DNA of 64,000 nucleotides, taken from the NCBI RefSeq assembly GCF_009801115.1, contig NZ_VTOL01000003.1:496001-560000 (forward strand). The letters run 5' to 3'. Position 1 is the first letter of the stretch. Every line of letters begins with the position of its first letter. Positions 44,170 through 53,526 of the stretch are shown here, in pieces. The DNA comes from Dyadobacter sp. 3J3 (lineage in GTDB: Bacteria; Bacteroidota; Bacteroidia; Cytophagales; Spirosomataceae). The notes below the pieces were generated by a model, which was given only the letters and a program-made list of their open reading frames with translations, had not been told where the DNA came from and did not search any database. Both the position numbers and the translations under genes were made by a program.

Positions 44170-45081
44170 ATGAAAATCAAAAGTTTTGATGTAATAATTA
44201 TTGGCGGAAGTTACTCAGGGCTTGCAGCGGGCTTAGCATTGGGTAGAGCACTTAAACATGTTTTAATTATTGACAGCGGAGATCCCTGTAATAAACAAAC
44301 ACCCTATTCGCATAACTTTCTTACAAACGATGGGAAGAAGCCAACAGAAATTATAATTATTGGAAAACGGGAATTACAAATGTATAATACCGTAACACTT
44401 CTGAACGGACTGGCTACCAAAGGAATAAAAACTGAATATGGTTTTGAAATCTGCCTGGAATCGGGCGAAACCTTTAATGCTAAGAAGTTAATTTTTGCCA
44501 CGGGTATTAAAGATACGATGGCTGATATAGACGGATTTTCTGCCTGTTGGGGAATATCTGTCCTTCATTGTCCTTATTGTCATGGATACGAGGTGAGAAA
44601 CGAAAAGACTGGAATTCTAAGTAACGGACAAGCGGCTTTTGATTTATCAGGACTCATATCAAATTGGACTAATAATTTGACTTTGTTTACAAACGGGCCT
44701 GCGATGTTAACCGTCGGACAGCTTCAGCAGCTTGACAAAAGGCAAATAAATATAGTCGAAAAGCAGATTCAAAATTTGGTTCATATAGATGGGAATCTTC
44801 AACATATCATTTTCAAAGACGGCACAAAGTATTCCTTAAAAGCCATTTACTCGCCGGCCCCCTTTACACAACATTGCCAGATTCCTGAATCTTTGGGATG
44901 TAAATTAACTGACGAAGGATACCTCGAGATCGATTCTTTTCAGCATACAACAATTGAAGGAGTCTTTGCTTGCGGCGATAATTCAATGCGTACCCGGACC
45001 GTCTCAAACGCAGTGGCAATGGGAACAGCAACCGGCATTATAGTTAGTAAGAAAATGATCCTGGACGAATTCAATCTTTAA
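44170..45081 (+). CDS. thioredoxin-reductase-like NAD(P)/FAD oxidoreductase
   Basis: The 303-residue protein has the FAD-binding motif GGSYSGLAAGLALG (12-25), a redox-active CPYC (134-137, in HCPYCHGYE) and the C-terminal FAD motif GVFACGDNSM. The second dinucleotide motif, normally GGGxxA, reads SNGQAAFDLSG and is degenerate, so NADPH use is uncertain. It resembles the low-molecular-weight thioredoxin reductases that act in detoxification. It is the second gene of the AraC-linked operon. Confidence 0.88.
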   Translation: MKIKSFDVIIIGGSYSGLAAGLALGRALKHVLIIDSGDPCNKQTPYSHNFLTNDGKKPTEIIIIGKRELQMYNTVTLLNGLATKGIKTEYGFEICLESGETFNAKKLIFATGIKDTMADIDGFSACWGISVLHCPYCHGYEVRNEKTGILSNGQAAFDLSGLISNWTNNLTLFTNGPAMLTVGQLQQLDKRQINIVEKQIQNLVHIDGNLQHIIFKDGTKYSLKAIYSPAPFTQHCQIPESLGCKLTDEGYLEIDSFQHTTIEGVFACGDNSMRTRTVSNAVAMGTATGIIVSKKMILDEFNL

Positions 45082-45110
45082 CATCACACCCGATAAACTC
45101 TATCACTGCA

Positions 45111-45293
45111 ATGACCATCGAAATCATTGGAATAACCGTATCCTTGATTCGGCGTCTATTGCAGACTGTGAACAAACTAATGTTTGAATATCGACTGATT
45201 GTCAATCAAGGTAATGTAAATGCTCAAAACAGAAGACATAAACGCTGGACTACGAAAGCAATAAAAGTTAAACTTATCAAATCAAATTTATGA
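45111..45293 (+). CDS. questionable short ORF between flavoprotein and SDR genes
   Basis: Sixty codons (MTIEIIGITVSLIRRLLQ...) fill the gap between the flavoprotein and SDR genes and overlap the SDR start by 4 bp, as a coupled gene would. The C-terminal half is very basic and unlike any family I know. It may be a real coupling peptide or a decayed fragment. The case rests only on position. Confidence 0.3.
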   Translation: MTIEIIGITVSLIRRLLQTVNKLMFEYRLIVNQGNVNAQNRRHKRWTTKAIKVKLIKSNL

Positions 45294-45886
45294 AAATTAT
45301 TATCGTTGGTGCCACAGGTACTATGGGAAGGCACTTAGTAACCGCATTTGAAAAAGAACACGAAATAGTCAGAGTTGCAGCAAGCGGAGGAGATATCCGG
45401 ACCGACATCACCTCGTTAGAATCAATTGAAAACCTGTTTGAACAAACTGGATTTTTTGATGCGCTTATATCGACCGCAGGACCGTCATACGTTGGTCCGT
45501 GGAAAAAAATGGCGGATAGGGAATTTAGAAAAGGTATTGAAGGAAAACTGATGGGTCAGGTCAACCTGGTACTTGTTGGACAGCACTATATTAAACCAAA
45601 AGGCTCATTTACCCTAATTGCCGGAGCGCTAACAAATGATCCGCAATTAAATTTCGCAAATGCCTCTGCTGCCAACGGTGCAATTGAAGCATTTGTAAGG
45701 GCTGCAGCTATTGAGCTGGAAAATGGGATCCGCATAAATGCAGTCAGTCCTAGTGTTATAGAAGATTCTCCACAATATTTTCCGTATTTCCCTGGAGAAG
45801 TCCCTGTAACTATGAAACAGCTGGAATATGCTTTTCGAAAAAGCATATTTGGTGCCAACACAGGGCAGGTAATTAGGCCTTATTAG
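45290..45886 (+). CDS. short-chain dehydrogenase/reductase
   Basis: The 198-residue protein has the N-terminal nucleotide-binding motif GATGTMG (7-13) and an SDR-type middle region (FDALISTAG). It has AASAANGAIEAFVRAAAIEL instead of the usual YxxxK helix, so the catalytic tyrosine is replaced by an Asn/Ala stretch (FANASAANGAIEAF), as in some small atypical SDRs. The product is short for the family. Third gene of the AraC-linked operon. Confidence 0.82.
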   Translation: MKIIIVGATGTMGRHLVTAFEKEHEIVRVAASGGDIRTDITSLESIENLFEQTGFFDALISTAGPSYVGPWKKMADREFRKGIEGKLMGQVNLVLVGQHYIKPKGSFTLIAGALTNDPQLNFANASAANGAIEAFVRAAAIELENGIRINAVSPSVIEDSPQYFPYFPGEVPVTMKQLEYAFRKSIFGANTGQVIRPY

Positions 45887-46165
45887 ATACTTTTCTATCA
45901 AATAAATAAGTTAATCATTATCACATAACAATAGTTAACTTATTGGCAATGAAGTCAATACACGCTTTACCATTTTAGACAACAGCTGGCAGAAAAATTG
46001 TATATATGAAATCTACTTCCAAATTGCAAAGAACCAATATCATAACTCTATTGTAATTTCAATCAAGGTTCCGAGGAAATTTTCAGTGCGTGATTCGATA
46101 TTTATCTAGGAATATTTATGTACAACCAATAAGTTTATAACTTCTTTATTTATCAAAACAATTCT

Positions 46166-47380
46166 GTGAAATATTTTTTCTTTTTGACTGCCTTCTTCTT
46201 CATTTCTTTTTGTGTTCATGCGCAGGAAAACAGCCCTTTTACCACTGGATTCGAGGAGACTATTTCTTCGGGGATCCTAGGGCAAAACCGTAAAATCTGG
46301 ATACATATTCCTAACAGCAATGGAGGAAATAAAATTAAAGACCGGGGACATTATCCCGTGATTTATGTGCTGGATGGGAATAGTAATTTCAACACCGTTG
46401 TAAGTATTACAGAGCACATGAGTGAATCAAGTCTTTGTCCCCCAATGATTGTAGTTGGAATTCTGCACGCCAACAGACTGAGTGAATTAACCATTGGTAC
46501 GGATAAAGAATTGCCCGGCGTAGTTGGCAATGGTGAGAAATTCATGTCCTTTGTTGAGAAAGAACTTATTCCCTATATCGATAAGACTTATCCTACAACG
46601 ACTTATAAGACATTCATCGGTCATTCCATCGGAGGCCTGACGGTTATGAATACTTTTCTGCATAATCCGAAGTTATTCAATTCTTATGTTTCGCTTGACG
46701 GGTCACTATGGTGGGATAATCAAAAAATTGTAAAAGAGGCAAAGGCTATTTTACCCACTCAAAATTATAAAGGAAAAGCATTATTTATGGCCATGGCCAA
46801 TCGGTTGGAAAGAGGGGTTGATACATCGAGTGTCCTAAAAGACACCACTGGATCTACTGAACTGATTCGCAGTAATTTAGCGTTCATTTCAGAACTTTCT
46901 AAAAATAAAAAGAGCCAGATACATTTCAAATCCAAATTTTATGAAAATGACAATCATCCTTCCGTAAGATTGGCAGGAGAATACGATGCGCTTCGGTTTA
47001 TTTTTGATTTCTACAAGCTTAAAATTTATGATAGCGAATTACAAAACCCTGATTTTAAGCTAGATTCATTATTGGTCACACATTACAAGAATGTTTCTGA
47101 AAAGATGGGGTATGTTAATATGCCTGATGAAAGCCTGGTAAATAATCTTGGATACCAGATGATGGGTAACAGTCAATTTAAAAAGGCTGAAAATATGTTC
47201 AAACTCAATATTGTCAACAATCCTGGCAGCGGTAATTGTTATGATTCACTTGGAGATTTGTACCTTAAAACCGGCGATAAAATCAAAGCGATAGCGAGCT
47301 TCAAAAAAGCTCTAACGCTGAAAGAAATTCCGGAAACCAAAGAGAAACTGGCGAATTTGTTAAACGAAAAGAAAAAATGA
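46166..47380 (+). CDS. secreted esterase (alpha/beta hydrolase) with C-terminal TPR
   Basis: A GTG start gives 404 residues: signal peptide (MKYFFFLTAFFFISFCVHAQ), an esterase D/siderophore-esterase-like hydrolase with YPVIYVLDG (64-71) and nucleophile Ser154 in GHSIGG, and C-terminal tetratricopeptide-like helices (about 330-404: NLGYQMMGNSQFKKAENMFKLN, DSLGDLYLKTGDKIKAIASFKKAL). It should act in the periplasm on ester substrates. No operon partner is visible. Confidence 0.88.
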   Translation: MKYFFFLTAFFFISFCVHAQENSPFTTGFEETISSGILGQNRKIWIHIPNSNGGNKIKDRGHYPVIYVLDGNSNFNTVVSITEHMSESSLCPPMIVVGILHANRLSELTIGTDKELPGVVGNGEKFMSFVEKELIPYIDKTYPTTTYKTFIGHSIGGLTVMNTFLHNPKLFNSYVSLDGSLWWDNQKIVKEAKAILPTQNYKGKALFMAMANRLERGVDTSSVLKDTTGSTELIRSNLAFISELSKNKKSQIHFKSKFYENDNHPSVRLAGEYDALRFIFDFYKLKIYDSELQNPDFKLDSLLVTHYKNVSEKMGYVNMPDESLVNNLGYQMMGNSQFKKAENMFKLNIVNNPGSGNCYDSLGDLYLKTGDKIKAIASFKKALTLKEIPETKEKLANLLNEKKK

Positions 47381-47743
47381 CGACTGATCAAAACACTCCT
47401 TGCAATTAAAAAAAGATTTCACTTTTTGACCATCCCATTCCTGTCTCAAATGAGTTAGTAAAATCAGATCCCGGATGTTTCAAATTACATTTAAACCTGA
47501 TTATTCCCAGATTTATTGTACTGTATCATGTATTGTGCTCACAGAAAGGCACATTTTGGATAATCTCAGGTATTATGTTTTAATCCTGTATTTATGTGCC
47601 CATTGTAACAAAATAATTTAGAAAACGGATCGTATCTATATGTATCTTGCCTAAAAAGTTCAGAGGATTTAGAGATCTGTTAGCCTGGATCTTTTAAATA
47701 AACTAAAACTTCACTGATTCCTATTAAGTAAACTAATAATCAA
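47381..47743. other. 363-bp intergenic stretch
   Basis: No gene, hairpin with a T-run or recognised repeat was found between the esterase gene and the Fic remnant. The sequence is AT-rich. Confidence 0.5.
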
Positions 47744-48037
47744 CTACTTAACCGTACCCATCTCTTCCGGTTTACTGGCAGCAGCGAAAAGCGTTAAACT
47801 TGCAAGTGCTTCATTACTCATAAGTGATACCACGCCGCCCGATTTTATAAGATCGTTATTTTCTAAGAATATTAGGAAACACGCCACAGCTATTCGCTTA
47901 TCCCCGTCAACAAATGAATGGTTCTTAATAATCAGATAGAGTAATGTAATTGTTAGGATTTCGTTCATTGAAAACTTTTCGGAAAATAAATTATAAGGCA
48001 TTAACCTTTCAGTACTATCACTTTGCAGTACCTTCAC
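47744..48037 (-). pseudogene. remnant of a Fic/DOC-family protein (RhuM-like C-terminus)
   Basis: The 97-residue frame contains NHSFVDGDKRIAVACFLIFLENN, a version of the Fic motif HxFxDGNKR with Asp for Asn. This matches the C-terminal Fic/DOC part of RhuM-like proteins. An in-frame TGA lies just upstream of the GTG and the N-terminal part is absent, so it is probably a truncated gene. AMP-transferase activity is unlikely to survive. Confidence 0.6.
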
Positions 48038-48139
48038 AGATGTTAAAAGTCAGGGAAGCACCTGGCCAAAATTCCGCGAAAGTGAGCAAGTTGTTTTTGG
48101 AATAGTAACCCATTTATCGGCGTGTCCATACCAATACCC

Positions 48140-48703
48140 ATGCAAGAAAAACTCAGACAACATATCGAAAAGGTAGTACCCCTCACCGAAGATGAGTTTG
48201 TATTTGTGTTTAGCCATTTTACAACCAAAAAATTCAAGAAACACCAATTCCTTATTCAGGAGGGTGATGCGGTAAAGTATCATTACTTCATAGTTTCCGG
48301 ACTATTAAAGCTTGTATATACTGATGACACCGGAAAGCAGCACATTGTTTCTTTTGCTATGGAAGACTGGTGGGAAAGTGATTTTTATGCTTATTACACA
48401 CAGACCAAAGCAACGATGTCTTTGGAATGTATTGAAGACACAGAAGTACTATGCCTCTCGCTCGACGATTATCAAAATTTATGTAACAGCGTCCAAAAAA
48501 TGGAGCGTTTTTTCCTCCAAAAAGCAAATTTTGGCTTTCTGGCAGCACAGAAACGAATCATATCTTCGCTGACTTCGAATTCAAAGGAGCGTTATGAACA
48601 GCTTCTTAAACAATATCCTGCACTTATTCAGCGCGTCCCCAAAAGCCTCCTGGCTGCCTATCTGGGTGTTTCGCGAGAAACATTAAGCCGGTTATCTTCA
48701 TAA
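48140..48703 (+). CDS. Crp/Fnr-family transcriptional regulator
   Basis: From the ATG at 48140 this encodes 187 residues: a cyclic-nucleotide-binding-like beta roll (FKKHQFLIQEGDAVKYHYFIVSGLLKLVY, about 30-60) and a C-terminal helix-turn-helix ending in VPKSLLAAYLGVSRETLSRLSS. The protein ends right after the recognition helix, as in many Bacteroidota Crp-like proteins. No FNR cysteines are seen. A GTG start 18 bp upstream is possible. It may regulate the RidA-like gene that follows. Confidence 0.88.
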   Translation: MQEKLRQHIEKVVPLTEDEFVFVFSHFTTKKFKKHQFLIQEGDAVKYHYFIVSGLLKLVYTDDTGKQHIVSFAMEDWWESDFYAYYTQTKATMSLECIEDTEVLCLSLDDYQNLCNSVQKMERFFLQKANFGFLAAQKRIISSLTSNSKERYEQLLKQYPALIQRVPKSLLAAYLGVSRETLSRLSS

Positions 48704-48819
48704 TGTGACATACCTCACTTCATACTTGTGAGATTTGTCAACGCCTGACCCCAAGCCTTATTGAGACCTTTGCAGTGCAAATTTTAAAACGCTGCCAGCA
48801 TTGGCAAAACCTCAATAAC

Positions 48820-49209
48820 ATGGAAAAAAGAATCACAAATCCCTGGAAGTGGCAGGATGCACGCAGTTATGTGCAGGCCGTAGAAGTGAAAAATGTCGAA
48901 AGTACGCTCTATGTTTCCGGACAGACCGCCATCAATGCGGATGGAATATCCAGTAATGAAGATATGAAATCTCAACTAATTCTGGCTCTGCAAAATCTTG
49001 AAAAAGTTATCAGTGAAGCCGGATTTGAATGCAAAGGCATCGTCCGGCTTAATATCTACACTACGTCAACCGCAGAACTCTGGCCTCACTTTTCAGTTTT
49101 TCAGGATTGGATCGCGAAGCATGATATCCAGCAGGCGACTACTTTATTGGAAGTAACCAGCCTTTTTGAAACATTAAAAGTTGAGTTGGAGGCTACTGTT
49201 GTGAAATAA
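48820..49209 (+). CDS. RidA/YjgF-family protein
   Basis: The 129-residue product (MEKRITNPWKWQDARSYVQAVEV) follows the RidA pattern: LYVSGQTAINADG, DMKSQLILALQNLEKVISEAGFECKGIVRLNIYTT and the final LEVTSLFETLKVELEATVV. RidA proteins hydrolyse reactive enamine/imine intermediates; the usual catalytic arginine region near the C-terminus is altered, so activity is uncertain. It lies 116 bp after the Crp/Fnr gene. Confidence 0.85.
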   Translation: MEKRITNPWKWQDARSYVQAVEVKNVESTLYVSGQTAINADGISSNEDMKSQLILALQNLEKVISEAGFECKGIVRLNIYTTSTAELWPHFSVFQDWIAKHDIQQATTLLEVTSLFETLKVELEATVVK

Positions 49210-49229
49210 TTCAATCACAAATTGTTGAT

Positions 49230-49272
49230 AATGAGTTTGTGTCATCTACTATTTGGGGGACACAAACTCATT
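49230..49272 (+). terminator. hairpin terminator after the RidA-like gene
   Basis: AATGAGTTTGTGTC (49230-49243) pairs perfectly with 49259-49272, followed by a T-rich tract. Confidence 0.82.
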
Positions 49273-49384
49273 AATTTATTTTTGACAATTTTTCATTTTT
49301 TCAATCCACCATACTATTGTAATGACAGACACTAATGTTGTGGCATCATTTTGATAAATGAATAGGTCTGCAACAACTGAAAAA

Positions 49385-49852
49385 ATGAATTTAGAAGAAA
49401 TTAAAAACAATCTGCTTTTAAAAGGAATTACGGACCGCAGTGTTCCAAATCCGGGCGGGTCCTACATCGCGGTGAATGTGAGAGGGAATATTGCCTATGT
49501 AGCCATTCAATTTCCGATCGATCAAGGAATATTACATTACGCCGGGAAACTGGGAAAAGAAGTTACGACAATTGAAGGTTACCAGGCAGCAAGAATCGCA
49601 GCAATGAATATTCTGGGACAAATCGAAAAACACCTGGGTTTTGAAAAAATTGAAGGATTAAACCATCTGGATATTTATTACGCCGCCGATGGCGAATGGA
49701 ATGATTCTCCTACCATAGCAGATGGCGCTTCGGATCTATTTCTGGAAGTTTTGGGTGATAAAGGGAAGCATACGAGAGCATTGTTTGGGATTGAGAGGCT
49801 GCCGGGGTTTGCTTGTGTTGGGGTGACGGGGGCGTTTACGGTTTTTAGATAA
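49385..49852 (+). CDS. RidA/YjgF-family protein (endoribonuclease-like subgroup)
   Basis: The 155-residue protein from the ATG at 49385 (MNLEEIKNNLLLKGI) matches the longer RidA subgroup with VPNPGGSYIAVNVRGNIAYVAIQFPID, YQAARIAAMNILGQIEKHLGFEKIEGLNHLDIYY and HTRALFGIERLPGFACVGVTGAFTV. The arginine in RALFGIERLP is at the usual active-site position. A start at 49358 would add 9 residues. It is unrelated in sequence detail to the RidA copy upstream and has its own promoter region. Confidence 0.87.
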   Translation: MNLEEIKNNLLLKGITDRSVPNPGGSYIAVNVRGNIAYVAIQFPIDQGILHYAGKLGKEVTTIEGYQAARIAAMNILGQIEKHLGFEKIEGLNHLDIYYAADGEWNDSPTIADGASDLFLEVLGDKGKHTRALFGIERLPGFACVGVTGAFTVFR

Positions 49853-49926
49853 TTTGAATTATTGCAACCTTTCAAATTAGTTTTTTTTAAAAAACCCGTG
49901 ATAAAACCATTTTAAAATTATTCAAG

Positions 49927-51492
49927 CTACTTAAATGGTAGACGCGAAATGTGGATATTGGGGTTGTAACCTTCATTTTCCAAATGATAGTGAAAAGCTG
50001 CTGACCATTCCTCAACTCTTTCTACTTTCGGGCCTAAAGTAAGTTGCGTTATAAGTGGATTGATTGGTGCAAGCTCAACATAAACCCGAGGTGGTGTGAA
50101 TTTCAAGTCAACTTTTTTTTCAAAACCAATACCTTTAACAACAAGTCTCACTTCATTTTCAAAAATATATTCCTCAGTTTTGAAAAGATAAGCGACATCG
50201 TTTAATAACTCCTTCATTTCCAAAACATCCTTCTCACTATTCCCATCTCTCTCTAAAAATCCTTTCACAACTTCTACTAACATACCAATAAGACTATTCA
50301 AATTTCTAACACGTTCCAAATCTAAGCCAGGAACCAAAAATTCAACTTTATTATGAATTTTATATGCAACTCTATAAAAATTAAAATCCTCACTTAAATT
50401 TTCTGAAACCATGGATATTTCAGATTTAGAGTTTTTCGGTAAATTGTTTTCTGTGTGTATGGTCGAAGCTTTGGGCCTTAATAAATTTTCAGTTATAGCT
50501 AATAGCATTTCTTTTCGATTCATAGTTATGGCACAACCTCTTGCTTCTTCCTTGTTGTCTTTTCCATACATACGCCAAAGTGTAAGATCATTTTCTTTAA
50601 TCTTTGCAACGTAACTTCCTATGAACGGTTTTTGAACAAATGGTTTTGATATTGTATCCATCTCTGAACGTTCAACAGCAGTCAACTCATGATTTGCATA
50701 TAAAAAAGAAGGAAAAAGTTTAAACAGTTCTGTTCCTTCTGAAGGATCGTTTAAAAAAGCACCTTCGGATAATCGAATTGGATTATTAGCTTCTAAAATT
50801 AGTTTTTGGGTAACTTCAAGACTTGTGTAATGAGTAAGACATTCATCCTCGAACAATAATATATGCCTTATATCCGTTAGCAAGTTACTAACTTCATTGT
50901 AACCATTATCTTTTAAGCGTTTAATCGCTTCTTCAAGTCTTGCTTTGGTGCGAATGGTAAGGTAATTTTGCTCATCATCTTGATTACGACTTAGATATTC
51001 TGCAAAATAATCTCTTGCTTTTGAATATTCTCCGAGTTCAAAATAGGCTTCTCCAATACTTGTGTGAATGTAAATGCTTGGTGGATAATCTTCTAAATAT
51101 TTAAAATAGAATTCTAACGCCTGCATAAATCGATCTTGTTCGTAGTATAAATCTCCCAAATGTGCAAATGTAATAAATGAAAAATTATTAAGACTTAATG
51201 CCGTATGATAACATTTTTCAGCATTTATAAAATCATCTAAGCGTTTGTAGGCGTCGCCTAGACCTTCATGAAGTGCTGCTAAATTATTGTCTATTCTTAA
51301 TCCATTTTCACCACATTGAATAGCCTTTTCGAGTAAATTTAGTTCATAAAAGGCTCGCCCTTTACAATTCCATAATACCGCACTATCGAGTTGCATTAAC
51401 AATTCATCGGGAAGTAATTCTAAACTTTCCTTAAACTTGTTTTCACTCTCTAATTCACCAAATTCAATTATCAGATCTTCTTCGGACTTCAT
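49927..51492 (-). CDS. TPR protein with C-terminal DUF2971 domain
   Basis: The 521-residue protein has N-terminal tetratricopeptide repeats (about 15-190: LWNCKGRAFYELNLLEKAIQCGENGL, ALHEGLGDAYKRLDDFINAEKCYHTAL). The C-terminal domain (about 215-500) fits DUF2971, with LTHYTSLEVTQKLI, LSEGAFLNDPSEG and LTLWRMYGKDNKEEARGCAI. DUF2971 proteins are uncharacterised and often found near abortive-infection-like genes. It stands alone next to an insertion sequence, so it may be accessory DNA. Confidence 0.8.
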   Translation of the reverse strand: MKSEEDLIIEFGELESENKFKESLELLPDELLMQLDSAVLWNCKGRAFYELNLLEKAIQCGENGLRIDNNLAALHEGLGDAYKRLDDFINAEKCYHTALSLNNFSFITFAHLGDLYYEQDRFMQALEFYFKYLEDYPPSIYIHTSIGEAYFELGEYSKARDYFAEYLSRNQDDEQNYLTIRTKARLEEAIKRLKDNGYNEVSNLLTDIRHILLFEDECLTHYTSLEVTQKLILEANNPIRLSEGAFLNDPSEGTELFKLFPSFLYANHELTAVERSEMDTISKPFVQKPFIGSYVAKIKENDLTLWRMYGKDNKEEARGCAITMNRKEMLLAITENLLRPKASTIHTENNLPKNSKSEISMVSENLSEDFNFYRVAYKIHNKVEFLVPGLDLERVRNLNSLIGMLVEVVKGFLERDGNSEKDVLEMKELLNDVAYLFKTEEYIFENEVRLVVKGIGFEKKVDLKFTPPRVYVELAPINPLITQLTLGPKVERVEEWSAAFHYHLENEGYNPNIHISRLPFK

Positions 51493-51725
51493 TGCGTATT
51501 AGTAATTTTAAATATGTGTTGAATGTAAAATACTTTACTTATTTACTTCTACCAAAAATTTTGACTAGAATAATCTAGTTTTATGTCTAGAATTGAAGAG
51601 ATTTCGTCAAGAAATATAAGTCTATTAAGCCTTATTAAAAAACCCACTGAGAAGCAGATCTCGCTTAGATAAAATTCGAAGATAAAACAGTTACATATGG
51701 CATATAATTAATTATATAAATCTAC

Positions 51726-51745
51726 TAGTGATGCGTTAACTTTTT
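51726..51745 (+). repeat. left terminal inverted repeat of the IS
   Basis: TAGTGATGCGTTAACTTTTT; the right end at 53023-53042 reads the same when reversed except for a G/C at two positions and the last base. Confidence 0.65.
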
Positions 51746-51842
51746 AAAAACACTTATAACACGTTGTAAATAAATTAATTAAGAACGTTTTTTGATTTTT
51801 TGATTTGATTTGACCTGTAGCTTTGTGGCTTTACACGAGGCT

Positions 51843-53022
51843 ATGAATTCAGGGAAGTATGTTTTTTCTCAGCTTTTGCATTTTATTGACCGTTATGAGT
51901 TTCAAAAATGCGTAGTAAAATACAATGGCGATTTTCGGACACGAGAATTCAATTGTTGGAACCAGTTTATTCAACTACTCTTCGGTCAACTAATCTCTCG
52001 TAATTCCTTGCGTGATATTTGCGTGTGCCTGAAAGCGCATAAAAACAAACTTTATCACCTTGGAATCAGAGGACATGTTAACCAGTCCACGCTTTCACGT
52101 GCGAATGAGAGCAGAGACTGGAAAATTTATGCCGACTTTGGACAGTACCTTATAGACTTGGTCAGACCCTTGTATGCAACAAATCCAGTTCCTAATGTCA
52201 ATGTTCGCAATGAGGTGTTTGCACTGGATTCAACAACTATTTCCCTAAGCCTGAAGCTATTCAGCTGGGCGCCAGGAAAGTATTCACGTGGAGCAATAAA
52301 AATACATACCCTTTTGGATCTGAGAGGGAATATCCCATCCTTTATCCATGTTACCGATGGCAAATACCATGATAGCAATATACTTGACGAGCTGTTAGTA
52401 TCACCAGGAGCGATCTATATCATGGATAAAGCATACATCGATTTCGCCGCATTATACAACATGAATGAGTCTGGAGCCTTTTTTATCTCAAGAGCAAAAA
52501 CCACAATGAATTATAAAGTCATCGAAAGCAATTTTAACATTGATCCCGCATCAGGGCTCAGAAGTGACAAAATCATCATACTCAACGGATATAAGTCTAG
52601 CAAGCTTTATCCCGAACCGTTAAGGCTTGTGGAATACTATGATGAAGAAAAAGATATTCTTCTTTCTTTCTTGTCAAACAATGATATGCTTTCTGCGCTT
52701 GAAATAGCAAAACTGTACCAAAAAAGGTGGCAAATAGAGATTTTTTTCAAATGGGTAAATCGGACCGCCGACGCGGCAGAACCTGACCATCAAAACGCTT
52801 TGGGGGCATTCGGAAAATGCAGTCAATATTCATGTATGGGTTGCCATAAGCACTTATTTAATAGTAGCCTATCTCAAACACACTTTAAAAAGCAATCTCT
52901 CCATATATGAGATCATGCAAATTCTAAGCATATCTGCTTTCGACAAAACTCCTTTAAAAGAGCTCCTTACTGAATGTCAAATCAATCAAAATGTCAATGA
53001 ACAATGGGACTTATTTAATTAG
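51843..53022 (+). pseudogene. IS4-like DDE transposase, frameshifted
   Basis: The first frame from MNSGKYVFSQLLHF encodes the DDE transposase with FALDSTTISLSLKLFSWA, IKIHTLLDLRGNIPSFIHVTDGKYHD and the C-terminal YQKRWQIEIFFKW. After that the true frame (NLTIKTLWGHSENAVNIHVWVAISTYLIVAYLKHTL...NVNEQWDLFN) continues in another register. Between FKW and NLT there are 25 bases (52755-52779) where relatives would have nine, so 16 GC-rich bases seem to have been added. The enzyme should be inactive. Confidence 0.85.
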
Positions 53023-53117
53023 CAAAACTTAACGCATCAGTACTAATATAAATCAATAAAACATATATCAACATTTCAAAGTCCCCCACAAAAAATAAAC
53101 TATTAACCACAAAAAAA

Positions 53118-53141
53118 GAAGCCCACTTTTCAGTGGGCTTC
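53118..53141 (-). terminator. rho-independent terminator of tRNA-Glu
   Basis: GAAGCCCACT (53118-53127) pairs perfectly with 53132-53141 around a four-base loop. On the minus strand a run of T follows, at the 3' side of the tRNA gene. Confidence 0.85.
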
Positions 53142-53199
53142 TCAAATAACTTGACTCGTTTGTATTGTGATTGAAAACTATTACTCTCACACGGTTTTG

Positions 53200-53271
53200 T
53201 GACCCATAGGGGAATCGAACCCCTGTTTCAACCGTGAAAGGGTCGTGTCCTAACCGCTAGACGAATGGGCC
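53200..53271 (-). tRNA. tRNA-Glu (TTC)
   Basis: On the minus strand the 72-nt sequence begins GGCCCATTCGTCTAGCGG and ends with the acceptor ATGGGTC plus discriminator A. The anticodon loop CTTTCAC holds TTC, and the T-arm is GGGGTTCGATTCCCC. This is a complete cloverleaf of glutamate tRNA; CCA is not encoded. Confidence 0.95.
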
Positions 53272-53343
53272 GACTGGTCTCCTACTTCGTATGCGAATCG
53301 CACTTTTCTTTCGTTTTACAACTCCGTTTCCGTTATCGTGGTG

Positions 53344-53375
53344 CAAATATGCACGGTTGATTTTTAATATCCAAA
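53344..53375 (-). promoter_or_regulatory. putative promoter of tRNA-Glu
   Basis: Read on the minus strand, TTTG (53372-53375) and CATATTTG (53344-53351) are 20 bp apart, one base longer and one mismatch from the Bacteroidota consensus. The tRNA begins 72 bp downstream, nearly the same distance as at the other tRNA in this window. Confidence 0.45.
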
Positions 53376-53526
53376 CCGTTTAGAAAAATAAATGAAAGAT
53401 ATTTTTTACCGATTTGATTTACAGATACTTAAAATGAAAAATTTTTTTTAATCATTTCACCGTAGCAGTAAATTCCCATTACTTGTTAAATTTGGGAAGG
53501 CTTACTTTAAAAATCTTCACTCCATC

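Larger units (their letters stand above)
51726..53042. mobile_element. IS4-family-like insertion sequence
   Basis: The 1.3-kb element is bounded by imperfect terminal inverted repeats sharing TGATGCGTTAA (left 51726-51745, right 53023-53042, two mismatches in 20). One transposase gene fills it but is disrupted. No target duplication was found by eye. Insertion lies between the TPR-DUF2971 gene and tRNA-Glu. Confidence 0.78.
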
